Origin: Hydrogenophaga pseudoflava
GTDB taxonomy: Bacteria > Pseudomonadota > Gammaproteobacteria > Burkholderiales > Burkholderiaceae_C
Assembly: GCF_031020795.1 (NCBI RefSeq)
Contig: NZ_JAVHJP010000003.1
Location: 241,408-305,407, forward strand
DNA length: 64,000 nucleotides
Reading direction: 5' to 3'
Under the pieces are notes generated by a model that saw only the letters and a list, made by a program, of their open reading frames with translations, had not been told where the DNA came from and searched no databases. The position numbers were made by a program, and so were the translations under genes. Below, piece by piece: positions 27,175 to 34,214 of the stretch; the stretch's first letter is position 1; each line of letters begins with the position of its first letter.

Positions 27175-28055
27175 TCGAATACCCGTTCGCGCATCCATTT
27201 GGTCGCCACCCATTTTTCACCTTCGAGCACCGGCGCGCCGCCGTGCAGGGTCAGGGTGCCGGGGTGCGGCCGGTTGTAGGAGAAAAACACCGCATTGCCG
27301 CGCACCGGCGCCACCTCCAGACCGATGTCCGGAAAGGTCGTGCCGCCGCCGCGCGCCGGTTCGTTGAGGTACATGACCACGGTGCCGACGCGCTGGCCGC
27401 CGCGCTTGAGGATGGTCGGCGTGCCCGGCTCGGCCGGGTCGAAGTAGTCGTAGTGCGGCTTGTATTCCGCACCCACCTTGTAGTTGAGCACCTGGATGCC
27501 TTCGCCGTTCTCGACCGGCCAGTTCACCAGCCGCGCGATGCGCGCCTCGATGCGCCGGACCAGATCGCTCTCACCGCGGTTGAAGAACATGCCATTGCTG
27601 GTGCGGTCGGGGTTGAGTTCCTCGCCGCCGGTGGCGGTCTGCACGGTGAGCGAGCGCGCCAGCCGCGGCCGGGAGGCCTCGATCAGGCCGTCGCACTCTT
27701 CGTGGCTGAGCAGACCGCCGAGCACCACCACCCGCGGCTGTGTCACCGAGATGATCACCTCGACCATGCGGTCGCCCGCGTCCAGCTGGCGCGGCGAGCC
27801 GGCCAACGCGATCTCCGGCACACGTACCGTCGCCATCTCGCGCGACGAGGGGGCTTGCGCGGGCGCGGGCGCGGCGCTGCGGCCGGCACCCAGCTTCTGC
27901 AGGTGCTCGCGCAGGGTCTGCTCCAGCGCGGCCTCGGCCACGTCCGCTTGCCAGCCGGCCTTGACCATGGCCTCGAGCACCGCTTCGGGCATGCAGCCCG
28001 CCGTGGACTGCTCGATGATCCACTGGCGCAGTTCGGGGGTGACGGTCTGGGTCAT
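27171..28055 (-). CDS. 2OG-Fe(II) oxygenase, prolyl-4-hydroxylase-like
   Basis: A 294-residue protein with a C-terminal prolyl-4-hydroxylase-type oxygenase domain (about residues 100-290). The iron ligands are the HxD of EYKPHYDYF and the distal histidine near TLHGGAPV; the 2-oxoglutarate-binding lysine is in GEKWVATKW. The first 55 residues form a helical module ([39 protein letters not shown]) resembling small UBA-like repeats, linked by an Ala/Pro-rich hinge. The target proline-containing substrate is unknown. It is translationally coupled to queF by a four-base overlap, without a known functional link. Confidence 0.87.
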   Translation of the reverse strand: MTQTVTPELRQWIIEQSTAGCMPEAVLEAMVKAGWQADVAEAALEQTLREHLQKLGAGRSAAPAPAQAPSSREMATVRVPEIALAGSPRQLDAGDRMVEVIISVTQPRVVVLGGLLSHEECDGLIEASRPRLARSLTVQTATGGEELNPDRTSNGMFFNRGESDLVRRIEARIARLVNWPVENGEGIQVLNYKVGAEYKPHYDYFDPAEPGTPTILKRGGQRVGTVVMYLNEPARGGGTTFPDIGLEVAPVRGNAVFFSYNRPHPGTLTLHGGAPVLEGEKWVATKWMRERVFE

Positions 28056-28076
28056 GGTCGTCTCCTCTCTCGGCGG

Positions 28077-28853
28077 TCAGGCGCCCTTGTCGCGCCGGAA
28101 CACGAAACGGTCGGGCTCGCTGGCGGCCGCCGCGAAGCGGTAGCCCTCCAGATCGAAGCCCTTGAGCTGTTCGGGTGTGGACGCCCGGTGCTGCAGCGCA
28201 TAGCGCACCATCAGGCCGCGCGCGCGCTTGGCGAAGAAGCTCACGATCTTGTGGTTCGCGCCCTTCTTCTCTTCGAACACGCAGTTCACCACGCGGGGTT
28301 GCAGCACCTTGAGGTCCACCGCCTTGAAGTACTCCTCGCTCGCGAGGTTGACCACCACCGGGCTCTTGTCGGCGCGGGCGCGGCGGTTCAGGTACTCGGC
28401 AATCTGGCTGCCCCAGAAGCGGTAAAGGTTGGAGCCCTGGTCGGTCTTGAGCCGCGTGCCCATTTCCAGCCGGTAGGGCTGCATGCGGTCCAGCGGGCGC
28501 AGCACGCCGTACAGGCCGCTCAGGATGCACAGGTGCTGCTGCAGCCAGTCCAGCTCGTCTTCGTTCAGCGTTTTCGCATCCAGCCCGCCGTAAACGTCGC
28601 CGTCGAAGGCCAGCACGGCCTGCTTGGAGTTCTTGGCAGTGAATTTGGGCGACCAGGCCTGGTAGCGCGCCGCGTTCAGTCCCGCGAGCTGGTCCGACAG
28701 GTCCATCAGCTCGGCCACCTGCTGCGGCGACTTCTCGCGCAGCACGGCGATCAGCTCGCTCGCCTGTTCCACGAACAGCGGCTGCGTGAAGGTCTTGACG
28801 TGGGCCGGCGTCTCGTAGTCGAGCGCCTTGGCGGGGGAAATGACAAACAGCAT
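28077..28853 (-). CDS. yaaA: YaaA, peroxide stress protein
   Basis: A 258-residue YaaA/DUF328 protein; in E. coli YaaA limits intracellular iron during peroxide stress and binds DNA. The family start MLFVISPAKALDYETP, FDGDVYGGLDAKTL, LCILSGLYGVLRPLD, PYRLEMGTRLKT and VVNLASEEYFKAV are all present, and length is normal. It is followed upstream, on the same strand, by a CsgG-like lipoprotein gene seven bases away. No OxyR site was recognised by eye. Confidence 0.95.
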   Translation of the reverse strand: MLFVISPAKALDYETPAHVKTFTQPLFVEQASELIAVLREKSPQQVAELMDLSDQLAGLNAARYQAWSPKFTAKNSKQAVLAFDGDVYGGLDAKTLNEDELDWLQQHLCILSGLYGVLRPLDRMQPYRLEMGTRLKTDQGSNLYRFWGSQIAEYLNRRARADKSPVVVNLASEEYFKAVDLKVLQPRVVNCVFEEKKGANHKIVSFFAKRARGLMVRYALQHRASTPEQLKGFDLEGYRFAAAASEPDRFVFRRDKGA

Positions 28854-28859
28854 GGTGGC

Positions 28860-29660
28860 TCAGCCGGACTTCTTCTTGGTGGGCACGGGTTCGGGCAGCG
28901 CCTTCTCGACCAGACGCTGCACCTCGTCGACCAGGTGGTTGTGTGCGTCCAGGAAGGCCGCTGCGATCACCTTGGCCTCGTTGGTGTTGCTCCAGCCCAG
29001 GCCGCCCGCGCCACCGGCCTTGCCGATGACCAGACCGCCAATGCCCAGATCGGTGCTGCGCGCGGCGCCGGTGGCGGCCGAGAGCTGCTCGGTGGTCTCG
29101 TTGTCGGTCAGCAGCAGCACGACCTGGGCTTCCTTGAGCTTGACGTTTTCGGCCGCGCCGGCGATCACGTTCAACCCCGGAATCTGCGCCAGGATGCCGC
29201 CGATCTGACGGCCCGCGTCCTGTTCGGAGAAGGTCAGGCTGGGCACCAGGGTGTACTGCGCGACGATGCCGCGGCCCTTCTTGACCGTGGTGTCGTCCTG
29301 GCGCAGCACGCCGGACTCCTTGAGGTCCTGTTCCTTGACAGTCGCGTTCAGGCCCGAGTGGCGGTCAACGATGCGGAAGCACCCACTCTGCTGCATGAGC
29401 ACCCGCACCAGCGGCAGCGGCGAATCGGGCAGACCACCCCGGCCGATGCCGACATACCCATTGGGGTTTTCCATCAGCGCCACCACCGCCACCGGCGCCC
29501 CGCAGGTCCTGAGCTCGGTGGCGGCGTTGCTGGCGCCGTCCGGGCCGGCCGAACCCTTGACGACGGAGCCGCCCTCTCCCAGCTCCACCCCCTGCTTGCC
29601 ACAGGCGGCCAGCAGCAGCGAAACAGCAAGCGCAGCGAGGGTCGGGACGCGTCGGAGCAT
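28860..29660 (-). CDS. CsgG/HfaB-family lipoprotein
   Basis: A 266-residue lipoprotein with lipobox LLAACG (cysteine at residue 20). The body follows the CsgG pattern: VRVLMQQSGCFRIVDRHSGL, LKESGVLRQDD, GRGIVAQYTLVPSLTFSEQD and a terminal helix LVDEVQRLVEKAL. CsgG itself forms the curli export pore, but no curli genes are nearby, so this is one of the many orphan CsgG-like outer-membrane lipoproteins. It likely shares a transcript with yaaA (seven-base gap). Confidence 0.8.
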   Translation of the reverse strand: MLRRVPTLAALAVSLLLAACGKQGVELGEGGSVVKGSAGPDGASNAATELRTCGAPVAVVALMENPNGYVGIGRGGLPDSPLPLVRVLMQQSGCFRIVDRHSGLNATVKEQDLKESGVLRQDDTTVKKGRGIVAQYTLVPSLTFSEQDAGRQIGGILAQIPGLNVIAGAAENVKLKEAQVVLLLTDNETTEQLSAATGAARSTDLGIGGLVIGKAGGAGGLGWSNTNEAKVIAAAFLDAHNHLVDEVQRLVEKALPEPVPTKKKSG

Positions 29661-29740
29661 GGTGTTTCAGGGGGAAGAAAACAGGAAAAAGCGAGTGTAC
29701 CCGTGGCATCCGAAGCATTCAGTCGCCGGACAATCGGCCC

Positions 29741-30433
29741 ATGCTGCGCATCCTGCACCGCGACGACCACCTGATCGCCATCGACAAACCCCCGGGCCTC
29801 CTGGTGCACCGCACCGGGCTGGACGCGGGCGAGACGCGCTTTGCGGTGCAGCTGCTGCGCGACCAGATCGGCCAGCCGGTCTGGCCGGTGCACCGGCTCG
29901 ACAAGGGCACCAGCGGCGTGCTGCTGTTCGCGCTGGACGCAGGCACCGCAAGCCAGCTTGGCCGCTCCTTTGAATCGGGCCAGGGCCTGCAGAAAACCTA
30001 CCACGCCATCGTGCGCGGCTGGCCCACCGACGCCGGCCTGATTGACCATCCGCTCAAGCGCATGCCCGACGACATGCGGACCGAACGCGAAGAGGTGCAG
30101 GATGCGCAGACGCGGTTTGCGACGCTGGAGCGCTGCGAGTTGCCGATCTCGCAAGGCGGCTTCCAGGCCACACGCTGCGCCCTGGTCGAGCTGCAACCGC
30201 TCACCGGCCGCCGCCACCAGCTGCGGCGCCACATGAAACACATCGCCCACCCGATCATCGGCGACGCGACGCACGGCAAGGGGCCGCTGAACCGGGCGGT
30301 GGCCGGGTATCTGGGGATGCAGCGCCTGTGGCTGCATGCGAGCGTGCTGTTGGTGACCCACCCCGTCAGCGGTGCGGTGCTGGCGCTGACGGCGGAGCGT
30401 GATCCGGACTGGTTGCGCTGGCGCCCGGCCTGA
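29741..30433 (+). CDS. truC: TruC-like tRNA pseudouridine synthase
   Basis: A 230-residue RluA-family pseudouridine synthase without an S4 domain. LIAIDKPPGLLVHRT and the catalytic-aspartate motif HRLDKGTSGVLLFAL are clear, followed by KTYHAIVRGWP, the PLTGRRHQLRRHMKHI block and HPIIGDATHGKG. Short length, and the early start at the fold, match TruC, which modifies U65 of tRNA-Ile and tRNA-Asp. RluA cannot be excluded. It stands alone, flanked by minus-strand genes. Confidence 0.86.
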   Translation: MLRILHRDDHLIAIDKPPGLLVHRTGLDAGETRFAVQLLRDQIGQPVWPVHRLDKGTSGVLLFALDAGTASQLGRSFESGQGLQKTYHAIVRGWPTDAGLIDHPLKRMPDDMRTEREEVQDAQTRFATLERCELPISQGGFQATRCALVELQPLTGRRHQLRRHMKHIAHPIIGDATHGKGPLNRAVAGYLGMQRLWLHASVLLVTHPVSGAVLALTAERDPDWLRWRPA

Positions 30434-30436
30434 CGC

Positions 30437-31027
30437 CTACTTCAGATCCCCCGCCAGGCTCGCCAGCGTCTCCAGCGGAATCTGCACGTGCGCCGGGTAG
30501 TGCGTGTGGTCGCAGCCGAGCTTGACGGCCGCACCGGCCTTGATGGCGGCGCGCATGGCGGGCGTGAACTCGAAGCGCACGAAGTGCACCGCGCTGGTCT
30601 TCTGTTCGTTCTCGCGGTCCAGGTCTTCGTCGGCGATGGCGTAGACGCGGTCGTAGCCCTCGACCTCGACGAACATGCGGTCTTCCACGCCGATCAGGCG
30701 CGCCAGCTCTCTCTTGCGCTCGTTGATGTCGATGTACTCGATCATCATCGTCGCCTTCCAGTTCGTGCCGTCGGGCACCAGGGGCGCGTAGGCCTCGATC
30801 TCCTGCTGGATGCCCTCTTCCTCGAAGATCTTCTCGATGCGCAGCATCTCCTGGATCTGGTAGCGGATCGTGGTCTCGCTCTCGAACTGCAGGTTCAGGT
30901 GCTCGCCCAGCTGCACGCTGCGCAGCTTGCGGTGCGCGATGACCTCGGGCTTGTGGAGCTTGCGCCACTTGCTGTAGGCCTCCAGGCTCATCAGGTTGTC
31001 GGCGGTGATGTGTCCGGTCAGTTGCAT
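30437..31027 (-). CDS. DUF3501 family protein
   Basis: A 196-residue DUF3501 protein of unknown function. It starts with ITADNLMSLEAYSKWRKLHK and contains IQEMLRIEKIFEEEGIQQEI, PDGTNWKATMMIEYID and the C-terminal KLGCDHTHYPAHVQI, a His/Cys-bearing segment that might bind metal. The family nearly always sits beside a rubrerythrin and a GlpC-like Fe-S protein, as here, which ties it to peroxide or anaerobic redox metabolism. The Fe-S gene lies ten bases upstream. Confidence 0.88.
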   Translation of the reverse strand: MQLTGHITADNLMSLEAYSKWRKLHKPEVIAHRKLRSVQLGEHLNLQFESETTIRYQIQEMLRIEKIFEEEGIQQEIEAYAPLVPDGTNWKATMMIEYIDINERKRELARLIGVEDRMFVEVEGYDRVYAIADEDLDRENEQKTSAVHFVRFEFTPAMRAAIKAGAAVKLGCDHTHYPAHVQIPLETLASLAGDLK

Positions 31028-31037
31028 GGTGTCGTCC

Positions 31038-32387
31038 TCACTTCAGACCATAGGCGCGGGCCACGAGCGACAGCGGGTGTTGCAGCTCGGGCGCCCCGTG
31101 ACCGTTCACTTCAAAACCCTGCGCGATGTGGTGGCCGCCCAGCGGGCAGTCGGAGCTGATGTAGTCGGGCTTGCCGCCATCCTTCATGGTGGCCATGGCC
31201 TTGAACACCGGCTTGCCGATCTTCATGGCCTGCTGGTGCGTGCCTTTCTTGACGCCGAAGGTGCCGGCGTGGCCCGAGCATCTCTCGATGGTGTTGACCG
31301 TGGTGTCCGGGATCATCTTGAGCATCTCTTCGGTCTTCTTGCCGATGTTCTGCACCCGGCCATGGCAGGGAATCTGGTAGCTGATATTGCCCAGCTTCTG
31401 GGGGAACTCGGTTTTCAGCAGGCCGTCGCGCTTGCGCGCCATCAGGTACTCGAACGGGTCCCACATGTGTTCCTTCACCAGCTGGGTGTCGGCGTCGTCG
31501 GGGAACATGAGCGGGATCTCCTGCTTGAACATGAGTGCGCAGCTGGGCACGGCGGCGAGGATGGCAAACCCGTCGCGCGCGTACTTCGCCAGCACCGGGA
31601 TGTTGGCCTCCTTGCTGGCCCGCACCGAGTCCAGGTCGCCCAGCTCCAGCTTGGGCATGCCGCAGCACTTTTCCTTCTCGACGATGGTGTACGGGATGTC
31701 GTTGTGGTCGAGGATCTTGAGCAGGTCCAGGCCGATGCCGGGCTCGTTGTAGTTGATGTAGCAGGTGGAGAAGATCGCCACCTTGCCCGGTGTCTTCTCG
31801 CCGTCGACCACCTTGGCGGCCTTGGCGTCGGGCGCGGCCCAGCGGAAGCGTTGGGTCGCGAGCTCTGGCAGCCAGGCGTTCTTGTCCACGCCCATCACGT
31901 TTTCCATCACGCCGCGGGCGAACTTCGTCCGGTTCACCGCGTTCACCGTCTGGACCACGATGGGAATGCCGGCGAACTGGCCGTGCACGTCGGTGGAGGC
32001 CAGCAGCTTCTCGCTGGTCTTGACCTCACCCTTCTTGAACTTGATCGCCTTGGCCCGCAGCATGGTGTGCGGGAAGTCCAGGTTCCACTCGTGCGGCGGC
32101 GTGTACGGGCACTTGGTCATGTAGCAGAGGTCGCACATGTAGCACTGGTCCACCACCTTCCAGTAGTCGGCCTTTTGCACGCCGTCGACCTCGCCGCTCG
32201 GGCCCTCGTCCACCAGATCGAACAGGGTCGGGAACGATCCGCACAGGCTCACGCAACGGCGGCAGCCGTGGCAGATGTCGAAGATGCGCTCCAGCTCGTG
32301 GAAGCACTTCTCTTCGTCGTAGAAGTCGGGGTTCTTCCAGTCCAGTGGATGGCGCGTCGGCGCCTGCAGGTTGCCTTCGGTGGCCAT
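31038..32387 (-). CDS. GlpC/HdrD-like Fe-S oxidoreductase
   Basis: A 449-residue cytoplasmic Fe-S protein. Two ferredoxin-type clusters are coordinated by C39-HGC-RRC-VSLC (residues 39-49) and CYMCDLCYMTKCP near 95. Two CCG-type domains follow: VEKEKCCGMPKLELGD near 235 and TIERCSGHAGTFG near 355; in the second the tandem cysteine pair is CS rather than CC. Relatives include GlpC and heterodisulfide reductase HdrD. It is the middle gene of rubrerythrin - Fe-S protein - DUF3501, and could pass electrons to rubrerythrin. Physiological donor not known. Confidence 0.88.
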   Translation of the reverse strand: MATEGNLQAPTRHPLDWKNPDFYDEEKCFHELERIFDICHGCRRCVSLCGSFPTLFDLVDEGPSGEVDGVQKADYWKVVDQCYMCDLCYMTKCPYTPPHEWNLDFPHTMLRAKAIKFKKGEVKTSEKLLASTDVHGQFAGIPIVVQTVNAVNRTKFARGVMENVMGVDKNAWLPELATQRFRWAAPDAKAAKVVDGEKTPGKVAIFSTCYINYNEPGIGLDLLKILDHNDIPYTIVEKEKCCGMPKLELGDLDSVRASKEANIPVLAKYARDGFAILAAVPSCALMFKQEIPLMFPDDADTQLVKEHMWDPFEYLMARKRDGLLKTEFPQKLGNISYQIPCHGRVQNIGKKTEEMLKMIPDTTVNTIERCSGHAGTFGVKKGTHQQAMKIGKPVFKAMATMKDGGKPDYISSDCPLGGHHIAQGFEVNGHGAPELQHPLSLVARAYGLK

Positions 32388-32494
32388 GTCTCTTGTCCTC
32401 GTCTGTGCGGGTTGGCTCGTGGGTTTTTGAAAGCGCTCGGCACACGCTGAACACTTTCAAAAACGGCGTCCGGAGCGAAGTTCCAGAACGCCGC

Positions 32495-32560
32495 GGAACC
32501 GGCTCCGCCGGGCCGCCAGCGTTGCCCCCTTGAGGGGGTCGCGCGCAGCGCGGCGGGGGT
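32495..32560 (+). repeat. REP-like palindromic repeat, copy 2
   Basis: GGAACCGGCTCCGCCGGGCC, then a CCCCC/GGGGG hairpin and a GCGCGCAGCGCG hairpin. It matches the element at 17431-17500 in order, spacing and orientation, while the loop bases differ. It lies in the 180-base gap between the rubrerythrin stop and the Fe-S gene start, within the presumed operon, where it could act as a processing or attenuation structure. Confidence 0.7.
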
Positions 32561-32567
32561 GGGTCAA

Positions 32568-32990
32568 TCAATCCACCAGCTCGTTGAGGGCTTTCTGATA
32601 GCGGTTGGCGTGCGAGCGCTCGGCCTTGGCCAGGGTTTCGAACCAGTCGGCGATTTCGTCAAAACCTTCTTCGCGCGCGGTCTTGGCCATGCCCGGGTAC
32701 ATGTCGGTGTACTCGTGGGTTTCGCCCGCGACGGCGGAGGCCAGGTTCTGGCGGGTGCTGCCGATCGGCAGGCCGGTGGCCGGGTCGCCCGACTGCTCCA
32801 GGAACTCCAGGTGGCCGTGGGCGTGGCCGGTCTCGCCTTCGGCCGTGGATCGGAACAGGGCCGCCACATCGTTCTGGCCTTCCACGTCGGCCTTGTTTGC
32901 GAAGTACAGGTAGCGGCGGTTGGCCTGGGATTCGCCGGCGAAGGCGTCCTTCAGGCACTGCTCGGTTTTCGAGCCTTTCAATGCGGCCAT
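32568..32990 (-). CDS. Rubrerythrin
   Basis: A 140-residue rubrerythrin lacking the C-terminal rubredoxin domain. The four-helix diiron site is visible in the ligand motifs [42 protein letters not shown] and [16 protein letters not shown], each carrying the expected Glu or His residues. It probably acts as a peroxidase, receiving electrons from the Fe-S protein encoded downstream. ATG at 32990 begins [13 protein letters not shown] with a GGAGAT sequence upstream. It heads the rubrerythrin - Fe-S - DUF3501 unit. Confidence 0.92.
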   Translation of the reverse strand: MAALKGSKTEQCLKDAFAGESQANRRYLYFANKADVEGQNDVAALFRSTAEGETGHAHGHLEFLEQSGDPATGLPIGSTRQNLASAVAGETHEYTDMYPGMAKTAREEGFDEIADWFETLAKAERSHANRYQKALNELVD

Positions 32991-33143
32991 GGGTATCTCC
33001 TTGTCTCGTGGGTTGATGAAGCGCCCAGTCCGCCCGCCCCGCGGCGGGGAGGTCTGCGACAGGCGGACCGTACGCCGTCGCCCACGGCCCGTCAAATTGC
33101 CGCAGGCTATGTGACGGATTGTTCGAAGCTATACAGGGGGTGC

Positions 33144-33164
33144 AGTTGATAACCACTCTCAACT
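33144..33164. promoter_or_regulatory. Dyad in the rubrerythrin/VOC divergent spacer
   Basis: AGTTGA and TCAACT flank nine bases in the 290-base spacer between the rubrerythrin gene (minus) and the VOC gene (plus). The spacing and the T-N11-A core are compatible with a LysR-type operator. No regulator gene adjoins it, and I saw no clear -35/-10 pair, so the role is uncertain. Confidence 0.3.
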
Positions 33165-33280
33165 TGGTCGACACCCCTCAGGAAAACCCTCACACTGACC
33201 CGGTGTCGGATGGCCGATAAGATTTCGTTTTGTTAAACGCATTCAACATTGCGGAACCACATCACACATCAGGAGACAGC

Positions 33281-33883
33281 ATGAACGCCAACCTGCCCCC
33301 ACCCGCCGCGGTCCAGCAGCTGCACCACTACGCCTACCGGGCGCGCGATGCCGAAGAGACGCGGCACTTCTACGAAGACATCCTGGGCCTGCCGCTGTAC
33401 CACATCATCCAGAGCGACTACGTGCCCAGCACGGGCGAGTACTGCCCGTACACGCACTTCTTCTTCCGCCTACAGGACGGCTCGTTCATCGCCTTCTTCG
33501 ACCTGGGGGACGACGTGGCGGCCGAGCCGTCGCCGAACACGCCGAAGTGGGTGAACCACATCAGCTTCCGGGTGAACACGGTGCAGGAACTGGAGAACAC
33601 CAAGGCCCGCCTGCAGGCGCACGGGATCGAGGTGCTGGGCGTCACCGATCACCACATCTTCAAGAGCATTTATTTCTTCGATCCGAACGGCATCCGGCTG
33701 GAGCTGACGGCGCAGTTGGCGGACGAGTTCGAGATGCTGCAGGAGAGCAAGACGGCGCATGCGCGGCTGGCGGAGTGGAATGCGCGCAAGGAGCAGTGGC
33801 GCAAGGAGCGGGCTTCGGGTCAGTCTTCGGCGCCTTTGAAGCCGCAGACGAACGATCGCCCGGAGTTTGTGCCTCCCGCTTGA
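33281..33883 (+). CDS. VOC-superfamily (glyoxalase/extradiol-type) protein
   Basis: A 200-residue single-domain vicinal-oxygen-chelate protein. Metal-ligand positions fit the fold: LHHYAYRARDAEETRHFYED at the first beta-alpha-beta motif (His), VNHISFRVNTVQELE in the second (His) and YFFDPNGIRLELTAQL with the terminal Glu. A charged tail (residues 155-200) follows. AGGAGA precedes the ATG at 33281. The neighbour genes encode an aromatic-type FAD monooxygenase and a DUF2783 protein, so a ring-cleavage or related catabolic step is plausible; glyoxalase I function is less likely. Confidence 0.83.
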   Translation: MNANLPPPAAVQQLHHYAYRARDAEETRHFYEDILGLPLYHIIQSDYVPSTGEYCPYTHFFFRLQDGSFIAFFDLGDDVAAEPSPNTPKWVNHISFRVNTVQELENTKARLQAHGIEVLGVTDHHIFKSIYFFDPNGIRLELTAQLADEFEMLQESKTAHARLAEWNARKEQWRKERASGQSSAPLKPQTNDRPEFVPPA

Positions 33884-33920
33884 GTTCCGCTTGGTCGGTG
33901 CTGGCGTTGGCGTGGTTCCG

Positions 33921-34026
33921 TGTGGCGAGGGCTGGGGTGACCGGCTCCGCTCATGTCCCCCGCCAGCGGCTTCGCCGCTGGCTCCTCCTTTACTTCGCTG
34001 CGCCGGTCACCCCAGCCCTCACCACA
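33921..34026. repeat. Long inverted repeat between VOC and FAD-monooxygenase genes
   Basis: Arms 33921-33944 and 34003-34026 pair over 24 bases with one mismatch; the inner 18 bases GAGGGCTGGGGTGACCGG are perfectly complementary. Between them lies a second hairpin, GCCAGCGGCTTCGCCGCTGGC cut to its stem GCCAGCGGC/GCCGCTGGC. The structure resembles a strong transcript-folding element or the ends of a small non-autonomous repeat. Confidence 0.85.
33946..34000 (+). repeat. 55-base repeat unit, copy 1
   Basis: The unit reads TCCGCTCATGTCCCCC, a variable GC hairpin, then CTCCTCCTTTACTTCGCTG. An inverted copy with the same ends and a different hairpin lies at 34092-34144. Conserved flanks with a freely varying but always self-complementary centre indicate selection on structure. 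Confidence 0.8.
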
Positions 34027-34091
34027 CTCGTTGGCACGCCAACAGTCGAGCACCTGCAATGCCTCAGGCCGGAAGTGATGGGTGTACTGTG

Positions 34092-34144
34092 CAGCGAAGT
34101 AAAGGAGGAGGCCCGGCGCAGCCGGGCCGGGGGACATGAGCGGA
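34092..34144 (-). repeat. 55-base repeat unit, copy 2 (inverted)
   Basis: On the minus strand this reads TCCGCTCATGTCCCCC, the hairpin GGCCCGGCTGCGCCGGGCC, then TCCTCCTTTACTTCGCTG. It faces copy 1 across about 90 bases, so the two units could themselves pair into one very long stem. Confidence 0.8.
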
Positions 34145-34214
34145 ACAGTGCACCCGTCGCTTCCGAGCCCGCGAGGTAGATGAGAACAACCGTCAGAGCA
34201 CACGGAGACAGCCG

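Larger units (their letters stand above)
33884..34214. other. 331-base intergenic stretch filled with nested inverted repeats
   Basis: No coding potential is supported here. The stretch holds a 24-bp outer inverted repeat, a strong inner hairpin and a second inverted copy of a 55-base unit, annotated separately. The last 70 bases before the monooxygenase gene (34145-34214) are free of these repeats and may contain its ribosome-binding region. The short frames visible within the repeats have no family similarity. Confidence 0.8.

Noticed and set aside
27243..29774. 843-codon plus-strand open frame
   Set aside because: Antisense to the oxygenase, yaaA and CsgG-like genes, with His/Gly/Arg-rich composition typical of GC-driven shadows.
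33200..34214. CRISPR-like array
   Set aside because: The repeats are palindromic, few, inverted and without spacers or cas genes.
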